DNA of 33,046 nucleotides from a virus, in IMG/VR virus record IMGVR_UViG_3300007722_000062, positions 1 through 33,046 of that record, one strand, 5' to 3'. A program made the position numbers and the translations under genes. The first letter of the stretch is position 1. Every line of letters starts with the position of its first letter. Shown piece by piece: positions 1-7,000 of the stretch. The notes beneath the pieces are model-generated. The model was not told the origin of the DNA and made no database searches. It saw only the letters and a program-made list of their open reading frames with translations.

Positions 1-429
1 GCGGCGGCGTAGGCCTTGCCCGCCTCAGCCCTCGCGGCGGTGTGGGCCTTGCCCGCCTCAGCCCTCGCGGCGGCGTAGGCCTGGCGCGGCTCAGCCATCG
101 CGGCGGTGTGGGCCTTGCCCGCCTCAGCCCTCGCGGCGGCGTAGGCCTTGCGCGGCTCAGCCATCGCGGCGTCGTAGGCCTGGCGCGACTCAGCCGTCGC
201 GGCGGCGTAGGCCTTGCGCGGCTCAGCCATCGCGGCGGCGTAGGCCTTGCGCGGCTCAGCCGTCGCGGCGGCGTAGGCCTTGCGCGGCTCAGCCATCGCG
301 GCGGCGTAGGCCTTGTCCGCATCAGCCGTCGCGGCGTCGTAGGCCTTGCCCGCCTCAGCCGTCGCGGCGGCGTAGGCCTTGCGCGGCTCAGCCATCGCGG
401 CGGCGTAGGCCTTGCGGGCGGCGGCGTCG
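1..429. repeat. 33-bp tandem repeat array (about 13 units)
   Basis: Twelve contiguous 33-bp units (1-33, 34-66 and so on to 364-396) plus a decayed thirteenth. Each begins GCGGCGGCGTAGGCC or a close variant. Variation is concentrated at the positions encoding the KAY[AD]AA, AEPR, AEAG and ADAD alternatives. The period keeps the minus-strand frame, so this is a coding minisatellite. The window edge falls inside the array. Confidence 0.9.
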
Positions 430-491
430 GCAAACGCGGCTGTCTTTTGCGCGTCGATGAAGCGGGTGGTGGCTGATAGGTCGATTGTCAC
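1..491 (-). CDS. 11-residue (hendecad) repeat protein, 3' end cut by window edge
   Basis: Open minus-strand frame from a GTG at 491-489 to the left edge with no stop (163 complete codons). The start is supported by AAGGA 8 nt upstream (500-504) and a TTGACA promoter further upstream. The N-terminus reads VTIDLSATTRFIDAQKTAA, then about twelve 11-residue units of the type MAEPRKAYAAA, TAEAGKAYDAA or TADADKAYAAA. An 11-residue period fits about three alpha-helical turns, so a long Ala-rich amphipathic helix with a Tyr on one stripe is expected. The pattern recalls group 3 LEA proteins, type I antifreeze proteins and other hendecad helices, but no homology is claimed. A smaller protein with the same units is encoded at 32077-32331. 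Function unknown. The opposite strand is also open across the repeats, which is a by-product of repeat composition. Confidence 0.7.
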   Translation of the reverse strand, partial: MTIDLSATTRFIDAQKTAAFADAAARKAYAAAMAEPRKAYAAATAEAGKAYDAATADADKAYAAAMAEPRKAYAAATAEPRKAYAAAMAEPRKAYAAATAESRQAYDAAMAEPRKAYAAARAEAGKAHTAAMAEPRQAYAAARAEAGKAHTAARAEAGKAYAA

Positions 492-526
492 GGGCGGGTT
501 CCTTGGTTGGTGGGTTGTTGCCCCGG

Positions 527-555
527 TTTATGCGCCAGCGGTCAATGCCTGTCAA
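527..555 (-). promoter_or_regulatory. sigma70-like promoter for the leftward repeat gene
   Basis: On the minus strand TTGACA (555-550) is separated by exactly 17 nt from CATAAA (532-527). The -35 box is a perfect consensus match and the -10 box matches 4 of 6. It sits about 36 nt upstream of the GTG start at 491 with an AAGGA ribosome-binding site between, so the location is right for driving the leftward gene through host RNA polymerase. No experimental evidence. Confidence 0.6.
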
Positions 556-651
556 CTAATTTGTTGCGATAAGGTTAGGTAGCTGGTTAGGTAATGGGAA
601 GGGGCTGGATTGCCTATAAAATACGCTTATGCGCCAAGGGTTTAATGGCCG

Positions 652-860
652 ATTGGCGGTATAGGTAGTGTTTTATACATAAGTTAAACGAAAAATATAT
701 ATATAACCAAATAGGTTAATAGCTGTAATGGCCCGGTCACTCGCGCATTTGCCCGACTTGAAAACGCACTACCTAGATTGCCTAGAACGCCCAGAACTGC
801 CTAGCGCGTATTTATCGCCGGACTTGAAAACGCACTACCTAGATTGCCTATAACGCCAAT
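652..860. repeat. dispersed half-sites of the hairpin repeat family
   Basis: A lone left-type half-site (ATTGGCGGTATAGGTAGTG, 652-670) is followed by two right-type half-sites that share 30 identical bases at 755-784 and 821-850, both beginning GACTTGAAAACGCACTACCT, 66 bp apart. The 847-860 end matches the complement of the 652-665 half-site at 13 of 14 positions. These look like decayed or alternative members of the complete inverted repeats at 873-1028. TTGAAA at 824-829 with TATAAC at 849-854 (19-nt spacing) is a weak promoter possibility only. Confidence 0.65.
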
Positions 861-872
861 CCGCGCGCAAAC

Positions 873-941
873 ATTGGCGGTTTAGGTAGTGCGATGAAAA
901 GTCTAAAACGGACTTGTCAGCTCACTACCTAAACCGCCAAT
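873..941. repeat. long inverted repeat / hairpin unit 1
   Basis: Left arm 873-903 and right arm 911-941 are 31 nt each, with a 7-nt loop (TAAAACG). The outer 19 nt (ATTGGCGGTTTAGGTAGTG and its complement) pair perfectly. Three mismatches lie in the inner 12 nt. There is no T-run after the stem, so this is not a simple terminator. It is one member of an 87-bp tandem pair with the unit at 960-1028. Confidence 0.85.
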
Positions 942-959
942 CGGCTCCCGACCGCAAAC

Positions 960-1028
960 ATTGGCGTTCTAGGTAGTGCGATGAAAAGTCTGAAACGAAC
1001 TTGTCATCTTACTACCTAGAACGCCAAT
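960..1028. repeat. long inverted repeat / hairpin unit 2
   Basis: Outer arms 960-977 and 1011-1028 (ATTGGCGTTCTAGGTAGT and its complement) are perfectly complementary over 18 nt. Inner parts pair imperfectly through AAGT/ACTT. Relative to unit 1, the left arm carries GTTCTA in place of GGTTTA and the right arm carries the matching TAGAAC in place of TAAACC, so base-pairing is preserved by paired changes. Both units are followed by the same flank, beginning CGGCTCCCGA. Confidence 0.85.
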
Positions 1029-1161
1029 CGGCTCCCGATCGCGAAAGCCCCGCGCGGCTTACCCTAGCCGCGGCTTGCGTTTTCATTGCCCAGATTGCCA
1101 AGCCAGGGAAAAGCACCCGCGCCGGGCGCGCGCGGCCCGCGCCGGCTTTTTGCCGCTGCTT

Positions 1162-1180
1162 GGGGGGTGGGGGGTGGGGG
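1162..1180 (+). other. G-quadruplex-forming candidate
   Basis: Two runs of six G and one of five G, separated by single T residues. By the usual G3+N1-7 rule this can supply at least four G-triplets with very short loops. It lies in the gene-free control region. Confidence 0.55.
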
Positions 1181-1214
1181 CCGACGGCCGTGTGTCTGTG
1201 ACAGGCAGGGACCA

Positions 1215-1306
1215 CAAACAAAATTTATTTTTTGCAGAACCTAACGGCAAACAAAATTTATTTTTGCAAAACCTAGGGGCAAACAAAATTTATTTTTTTT
1301 ATTTTT
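1215..1306. repeat. AT-rich 33-bp direct repeats (3 copies)
   Basis: CAAACAAAATTTATTTTT begins at 1215, 1248 and 1280, giving periods of 33 and 32 bp. Between copies are GCAGAACCTAACGG and GCAAAACCTAGGGG, which are also related. In otherwise GC-rich DNA this is the most AT-rich stretch of the control region. Iteron-like repeats or a DNA-unwinding element are plausible, but the sequence alone does not show function. Confidence 0.75.
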
Positions 1307-1408
1307 GTCCCGCCCCGACACACACGTTGGCTTTCTAGTATGTATAGCCATAGACGCACGTCGTCGGCAGCAGGCGGGCAATAAGGGGACGGCGTCCCGC
1401 CCGCTTGC

Positions 1409-1474
1409 TACTTCCCTCCTACCTTTCCCCTACCTCCCTCCTACCTTTCTCCTACCTTCCTCCTGCCTACCCCC
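1409..1474. repeat. 11-bp-period polypyrimidine repeat array
   Basis: Six 11-bp units start at 1409, 1420, 1431, 1442, 1453 and 1464. Five begin TAC and the last TGC, and the other eight positions are almost all C or T. The period is about one DNA helical turn. The run is followed by more C-rich sequence up to the terminase small-subunit gene. Such polypurine-polypyrimidine DNA can bend or form triplex structures. Confidence 0.75.
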
Positions 1475-1534
1475 CCGCCCGCCCGCTTGCTCGTTCCTCT
1501 TGTCACGCAAACGCCAACAGATTATCGTGCGGCC

Positions 1535-2029
1535 ATGACCTTCTATTCAATGCCTTTCGCACCTGACCGCGTTGAAGCCACCGAAGCGCGTTTGGAAGCC
1601 ATCTACGAAGCCGCCCGTTACGGCTTAAAGGGCGATAGCCTCGCCATGCGTGCCGGTTTGACGCCGCGCCAATACCGGCTGATGGCGGAATTTGACCCGC
1701 TGGTTGATCTGGCCGAAATGAAAGGCCGCGCTGACGGCGAGTGGACGGCGGGAAAGACGTTATACGCCGCCGCCGAAGCGGGCGATTCCCGCGCCGCGCT
1801 GGACATTCTCAAGCACCAACATGGGTGGGTAGCGAAGCAACAGCTTGACGTGTCTATTGATCAGCGAATTAGCATCACTGGCGCGCTGGAGAAAGCGCAA
1901 ACGCGCGTCATCGAAGGGACGTATACCGACGTGACGCAGATAGAGGACAACACCCGCCATGCAGCAGACCATCTACAGAGCCTCGGACGAGCAAGAGTTG
2001 ATGACGAGGCTGTGGTCGCCCACGATTAA
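1535..2029 (+). CDS. terS: terminase small subunit
   Basis: A 164-residue protein predicted to recognise phage DNA and load it onto the large terminase. A helix-turn-helix-like segment (YGLKGDSLAMRAGLTPRQY) near residues 30-50 is followed by helical sequence with GKTLYAAAEAGDSRAALDIL and a C-terminal segment like other phage small terminases. ATG at 1535 was chosen over an in-frame TTG at 1487, which lies in the polypyrimidine tract; neither has a good ribosome-binding site, and ATG at 1550 is also possible. The end overlaps the large-subunit gene by 71 nt. Identification rests on size, HTH and position before the large terminase. Confidence 0.75.
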   Translation: MTFYSMPFAPDRVEATEARLEAIYEAARYGLKGDSLAMRAGLTPRQYRLMAEFDPLVDLAEMKGRADGEWTAGKTLYAAAEAGDSRAALDILKHQHGWVAKQQLDVSIDQRISITGALEKAQTRVIEGTYTDVTQIEDNTRHAADHLQSLGRARVDDEAVVAHD

Positions 2030-3494
2030 AGACGACCCGCTAGCGTTCGTGTTGCTGGCGTTTCCGTGGGGCGAGCCCGGCACGCCGCTGGCCAAACACA
2101 CGGGCCCGCGCAAATGGCAGCGGCAGATACTGATCGACATTCGCGACCACATACGCGGCAACAACGGCAAGGTAGACTTTGACGTGTTTCGGGAAGCCGT
2201 GGCGTCTGGGCGCGGGATTGGCAAGTCGGCCCTCGTCAGTTGGCTGGTCATCTGGATGATATCCACGCGCATCGGCGCGTCGGTCATCGTGTCGGCCAAC
2301 TCCGAGGCGCAGCTACGCTCGGTCACATGGGCCGAGATTACCAAGTGGCTGACCATGACCATCAACAGCCACTGGTTCGAGATTGCCGCCACACGCATCA
2401 TGCCCGCCAAATGGCTGACAGAACTGGTCGAGCGTGACCTGAAGAAAGGCACACGCTACTGGTCAGTTGAGGGCCGGCTGTGGTCGGAGGAGAACCCAGA
2501 CAGCTACGCAGGGCTGCACAACGAGGACGGCGTGATGCTGATCTTCGATGAGGCCAGCGGTATTCCCGACAGCATCTGGTCGGTCAGCGACGGGTTCTTC
2601 ACGGAAAATACGCCACACCGCTTTCATCTGGCGTTTTCTAACCCCCGGCGCAACACCGGCTACTTCTATGAGACGTTCCACGGCAAGCGGTCGTTCTGGC
2701 GCCAGCGCAACATCGACGCGCGCAACGTGGAAGGCACCGACAAGAATACCTACCAGCGCATCATCGACGAGTACGGGGCCGACAGCTACCAGGCTAACGT
2801 CGAGGTCTACGGCAGCTTTCCCAACGAAGGTGATGACCAGTTCATCGCCAGCAACGTCGTTGACGACGCCATGAAGCGCCTCCCGCACAAGGACATCAGC
2901 GCGCCCATCGTAATCGGCGTTGACCCGGCGCGGTTTGGCTCAGACGCCACCGTCATCGCCGTGCGCAAGGGCCGGGATGTTATCACGCTCAAACGACTGC
3001 GCGGCGCGGACACGATGGAAGTCGTCGGCCACGTCATCGACGCCATCGAGGAGTATAACCCGGCGCTAGTGTGCGTGGATGAAGGGGGTCTAGGCGCCGG
3101 CGTCGTCGATAGGCTCAAGGAACAACGCTACAAGATCAGGGGCGTCAACTTTGGCAGCAAAGCCAAGAACCAGATCATGTGGGGCAACAAACGCGCCGAG
3201 ATGTGGGGGAACATGCGCGACTGGCTCAAAGACGCGGCGCTGCCTGCGGACAGGTTTCTGAAAACCGACCTGATCGCGCCGCGCACCAAACCCGACAGCA
3301 AGGGCACGCTGTTTCTGGAAAGCAAAAAGGACATGAAGGCGCACGGGTTGGCGTCACCTGACGCGGCGGACGCCATCGCGCTGACGTTTGCGTTTTCTGT
3401 AGCGTCACGCGAGTTCCGCGAAGGCCGCGTTGACAGCCGACGCTCCGCCACGTATTCTCCCGCCGGTGTTGCTACTAGTTGGATGGGGTCGTAG
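1959..3494 (+). CDS. terL: terminase large subunit (packaging ATPase/nuclease)
   Basis: A 511-residue motor that pumps DNA through the portal and cuts concatemers. Walker A is SGRGIGKS (residues 83-90), Walker B MLIFDE (193-198). The RNase H-like nuclease has IGVDPARFGSDAT (Asp322), VCVDEGGLGAG (Asp374) and ASPDAADA (Asp468, Asp471), the expected three acidic sites. The length is normal for a full two-domain terminase. GAGG lies 12 nt before the ATG at 1959; ATG at 2001 is an alternative that would nearly remove the overlap with the small-subunit gene. Confidence 0.93.
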   Translation: MQQTIYRASDEQELMTRLWSPTIKDDPLAFVLLAFPWGEPGTPLAKHTGPRKWQRQILIDIRDHIRGNNGKVDFDVFREAVASGRGIGKSALVSWLVIWMISTRIGASVIVSANSEAQLRSVTWAEITKWLTMTINSHWFEIAATRIMPAKWLTELVERDLKKGTRYWSVEGRLWSEENPDSYAGLHNEDGVMLIFDEASGIPDSIWSVSDGFFTENTPHRFHLAFSNPRRNTGYFYETFHGKRSFWRQRNIDARNVEGTDKNTYQRIIDEYGADSYQANVEVYGSFPNEGDDQFIASNVVDDAMKRLPHKDISAPIVIGVDPARFGSDATVIAVRKGRDVITLKRLRGADTMEVVGHVIDAIEEYNPALVCVDEGGLGAGVVDRLKEQRYKIRGVNFGSKAKNQIMWGNKRAEMWGNMRDWLKDAALPADRFLKTDLIAPRTKPDSKGTLFLESKKDMKAHGLASPDAADAIALTFAFSVASREFREGRVDSRRSATYSPAGVATSWMGS

Positions 3495-3495
3495 C

Positions 3496-3759
3496 GTGGC
3501 CGACAAGAAGAAGTCTGTTTCGTTGGCTGTTGGACGCGGGGAAAAACTGTCTGTTTCTCAGGGCGCGGGGCTAACGGCAAAAGGTCGAGAGAAATACAAC
3601 CGCGAAACAGGCTCAAATCTTAAAGCGCCAGCACCAAACCCCAAGACAAAAGCCGACGCAGGGCGTAAAGCATCATTTTGCGCCCGTATGGGCGCGGTTG
3701 CAGCTAAAGCTAAAGACGGCGAACGTGCCAAAGCCAGCCTCAAACGGTGGAAATGCTAA
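3496..3759 (+). CDS. small basic DUF6321-like phage protein
   Basis: An 87-residue Lys-rich protein starting at GTG 3496, one base after the terminase stop, with GGGG about 8 nt upstream. The central segment GLTAKGREKYNRETGSNLKA followed by KADAGRKASFCARMGAV matches what I recall of DUF6321, a family found in many phages. Role unknown. The high charge and position between terminase and portal suggest a DNA- or packaging-associated factor, which is inference. Its TAA overlaps the next ATG by one base. Confidence 0.75.
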   Translation: MADKKKSVSLAVGRGEKLSVSQGAGLTAKGREKYNRETGSNLKAPAPNPKTKADAGRKASFCARMGAVAAKAKDGERAKASLKRWKC

Positions 3760-3908
3760 TGAAACCCGGTTTATACGCTAACATTAACGCTAAAAAAGCC
3801 CGCATTGCGGCGGGGTCTAACGAAAAGATGCGTAAAGTTGGCACCAAAGGCGCACCGACGGCCAAAGACTTTAAGAACAGCGCCAAAACTGCCAAGAAAG
3901 GCAAATAA
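3759..3908 (+). CDS. small basic phage protein, 49 aa
   Basis: ATG in a TAATG overlap with the preceding gene. The protein starts MKPGLYANINAKKARIAAGS and contains the Lys-rich MRKVGTKGAPTAKDFKNSAK. I recall similar short proteins next to terminase/portal genes in other phages, but no function is known to me. The Lys/Arg content suggests nucleic-acid contact. It ends in another TAATG overlap. Confidence 0.7.
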   Translation: MKPGLYANINAKKARIAAGSNEKMRKVGTKGAPTAKDFKNSAKTAKKGK

Positions 3909-4081
3909 TGGCTCGCATGAACATGATTAAGCCGCCCGCAGCGTTGAAAATGAAGGTCCCAAAGGCTGAAGTTGACGCTATTCCGCTGGCGCGCAAGCCG
4001 CTGGCTACTTCCGGCGGCAAAGATATCATCAGCATTACCACGCGGATGAAAGAAACGCCGACAAAAATGGGCAAGAAGTAG
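3908..4081 (+). CDS. small basic phage protein, 57 aa
   Basis: Starts at ATG 3908 by TAATG overlap and ends four bases before the portal gene. Starts MARMNMIKPPAALKMKVPKA and ends MKETPTKMGKK. No recognisable domain, basic, no signal peptide or membrane segment. Coding is supported by tight chaining with its neighbours rather than by family recognition. Confidence 0.6.
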   Translation: MARMNMIKPPAALKMKVPKAEVDAIPLARKPLATSGGKDIISITTRMKETPTKMGKK

Positions 4082-4085
4082 CATT

Positions 4086-7000
4086 ATGGCCGACGCAGCA
4101 GGCATGAACATGGTTGGCAAGGTCGCCAACATAGGGTCGAACCCCACGAAGTCGTCGGGCGACGACGATAGCAAGATGGCTACCATGCGCAGCCGCCTCC
4201 AGATGGCCATGGCCGCGTATTCGGACAGCCGCGAGGACGAACTGGACGATTTGCGGTTTATGGCCGGCAGTCCTGACAACCAGTGGCAGTGGCCCGCCGA
4301 TGTGCTGGCCACCCGCGGTAGCGTGCAGGGCCAGACGATCAACAGCCGCCCATGCCTGACAATCAACAAGCTGCCGCAGCACGTCCGCCAAGTGACAAAC
4401 GACCAGCGGCAGAATCGGCCCAGCGGTAAAGTCATCCCCGCCGACGACGCCGCCGACGTGCAGGTGGCGGAGATTTTTAACGGCATTGTGCGGCATATAG
4501 AGTATATGTCTGACGCCGACGTGGCATACGATACGGCTTGCGATAACCAGGTGACCTACGGCGAAGGCTACATTCGCTTGTTGACCGAGTATTGCAACGA
4601 CGAGACGTTTGACCAGGACATTCGCATCAAGCGCGTCCGCAACGCCTTTAGCGTTTACATGGACCCGACAATTCAAGACCCTACAGGGTCTGACGCCAAA
4701 TGGTGTTTTATCACCGAGGACATTCTTAAGACCGAATACGAGGAAATGTTTCCTGACGCCTCGCCGGTATCGACGTTGATGGCGCAAGGCGTTGGCAACG
4801 AAAGCATGGCTCAATGGCTGGCGGAAGACACAATCCGTATTGCCGAGTATTTCTATTGCGCCCATGAACCGGCTGTTCTGCATCTTTACCCCGACAACCA
4901 AACAGCGTTCTCGGGAACGAATCGCGACAAACAGTTGACCGCATCTTTTGGCCCGCCGGTTCGCAAGCGTAACGTAAGCCGTAATAAGGTCATGTGGATG
5001 AAAACCAATGGCTTTGACGTTTTAGAAGAACGGGAATGGCCGGGCAAATGGATTCCTGTAGTCCGCGTGATAGGCAACGAGTTTGAAGTCGAGGGACGCA
5101 TTTACATCAGCGGCCTTGTGCGTAACGCCAAGGACGCCCAGCGGATGTATAATTATTGGTGCCCCTTGGCCCTCGACACGCCAGTCCCGACGCCTTCAGG
5201 CTGGGCTGTCATGGGCGATCTAGTCCCCGGCGATACAGTATTCGACGAACACGGCAAGCCTTGCTTGGTTAAGGGTCTAAGCCCGGTGTTCATCAACCGT
5301 GACTGCTACCGCGTGGCGTTCGACGACGGGAGCACCATCGTTGCAGACGGCGAACACCTGTGGGCTGTAGAGGCGCGCGGCGCGCGCAAGGCTACCACTT
5401 GGGACTGGTCCGATAAGACTATCCCCACCCGCGAATTGGTTGCGGGAACGCACTTCATCAAGATGGCCGCGCCGCTCGACTGCCCACAAGTTGAATTACC
5501 CCTGGATCCCTATTTCCTCGGCGTATGGCTCGGAGATGGAGACACGATCAACCCGCAGATTACTCAGGGCGCGGTAGATATAGAACCTATGCGCGCGGTG
5601 CTAAAGGCCAAAGGACTGGATGTAGGCGCGGTGCGGAAGTCCAGCACCACGTTCCGCTTCACGGTGCACGGCGTGCGCGGGCGTATGGCCGAGATGGGCC
5701 TGCTAGGCCGCAAGCATATCCCCGCCGAATACCTGCGGGCGTCCCGCGAGCAGCGCCTCGAACTTCTGAGGGGCCTTATGGACACTGATGGGTCCATCAG
5801 CGCCAATGGGCAATGCTCGTTTACGACGGTGTTGGATAGCCTGCGAGGAGGCATGGAAGAACTTCTACGCTCGCTGGGGTTGAAGGCTATCGCGCTGGAA
5901 CGTGCGGGCTTGATGCAGAAATTTCCCTCCGGACAGACATACCAGTGCGCGGACTCGTGGCAGTTTTCTTTCTCGCTTCCGGCTGGCACCCAGCCGTTCT
6001 GCCTGCCGCGCAAGCAAGCTGGGGTCGGGAAGCGCAAGGCGCACCCGCGCCGCACTCAGCGGTTCACTATATCATCTATCGAGCGCGTGCCTTCGGTCCC
6101 TGTAAGGTGCATCGGCGTAGATACGCCGACGCATTTGTTCCTCGCGGGGGACGCGATGGTACCAACGCACAACAGCCAAGAGGCTGAAATGCTGGCGCTG
6201 GCACCCAAGGCACCCTTTATTGCTTACGGTGGCCAGTTTGAAGGCTATGAGAACCAATGGAAAACGGCCAACGTAAACAACTGGCCGTATCTGGAGGTCA
6301 ACCCGGACGTGACCGACGGCGCGGGCAACGTCTTGCCGCTGCCGCAACGCGCGCAGCCTCCGCTACCCCAGACCGCCTTGATTCAGGCCAAGATGGGCGC
6401 CGCAGACGACATTAAAGGCACAACAGGCCAATATGATGCCAGTCTGGGGATGCAGGGCAACGAACGTTCAGGTAAGGCCATTCTTGCCCGCGAGAAGCAG
6501 GGCGACGTGGGCACCTACCATTACGTTGACAACCTTGCCCGCGCTATCCGCCAGCTTACGCGGCAGATTGTCGACATAATCCCCAAGATTTACGACACGC
6601 AACGTGTCGCGCGCATCATCGGTATTGATAATGAAGTCAGCATGGTCAAGTTTAACCCGGCGCAGCCCGAACCGGTTAAAGAAGTCCGCGACCAGGACGG
6701 CGCGATGGTAGAGAAAATCTACAACCCCACTGTCGGCACTTACGATGTGATGGTTACGACTGGCCCGGGCTACATGACCAAGCGTCAGGAAGCCCTAGAT
6801 GCCATGAGCCAGATTCTACAGACCAACCCGCAGCTTTGGTCTGTGGCAGGCGATCTGTTCATCAAGAACATGGACTGGCCCGGCGCGCAAGAAATAGCGG
6901 CACGGTTCAAGAAGATTCTCGACCCGAAAGTTCTGTCGGAAGGCGACCAGTCGCCTGAGATGATGCAAGCGCATCAGCAGATAGAAGCCATGACGCAAGA

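Larger units (their letters stand above)
492..1534. promoter_or_regulatory. 1-kb gene-free control region, candidate replication origin
   Basis: No convincing gene lies between the divergent starts at 491 (minus) and 1535 (plus). Short ORFs here are low-complexity and lack ribosome-binding sites. The region holds a leftward promoter, ACTACCT/AGGTAGT motif repeats (about 573-1028), two large inverted repeats, a G-run tract, three AT-rich direct repeats, a small palindrome (1386-1398, GGGACGGCGTCCC) and a polypyrimidine array. Dense repeats, an AT-rich block and a position between divergent operons just before the terminase genes are typical of a phage origin or master control region. That role is inferred. 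Confidence 0.5.

Noticed and set aside
1-429. CRISPR array
   Set aside because: The 33-bp units are contiguous without spacers, keep a reading frame and are not palindromic. No cas genes; the Cas4-like protein is a phage DUF2800-type nuclease.
42-476. Plus-strand ORF of GLARLSPRGGV-type repeats
   Set aside because: Antisense shadow of the minus-strand hendecad gene, which has a promoter, a ribosome-binding site and a non-repetitive N-terminus. The plus frame has none of these.
1487-1534. TTG-initiated extension of the small terminase
   Set aside because: It would start within the polypyrimidine tract with no Shine-Dalgarno sequence; ATG 1535 is more likely.
1001-1538. Several short ORFs on both strands in the control region
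   Set aside because: They cover low-complexity and repeat DNA, lack ribosome-binding sites and have no recognisable motifs.
2463-2888. Minus-strand ORFs opposite the large terminase
   Set aside because: Antisense to conserved ATPase and nuclease motifs; no start signals and no recognisable protein.
5525-6055. Plus and minus ORFs inside the intein region
   Set aside because: Out-of-frame shadows of the intein; the endonuclease motifs are in the portal frame, so there is no free-standing endonuclease gene.
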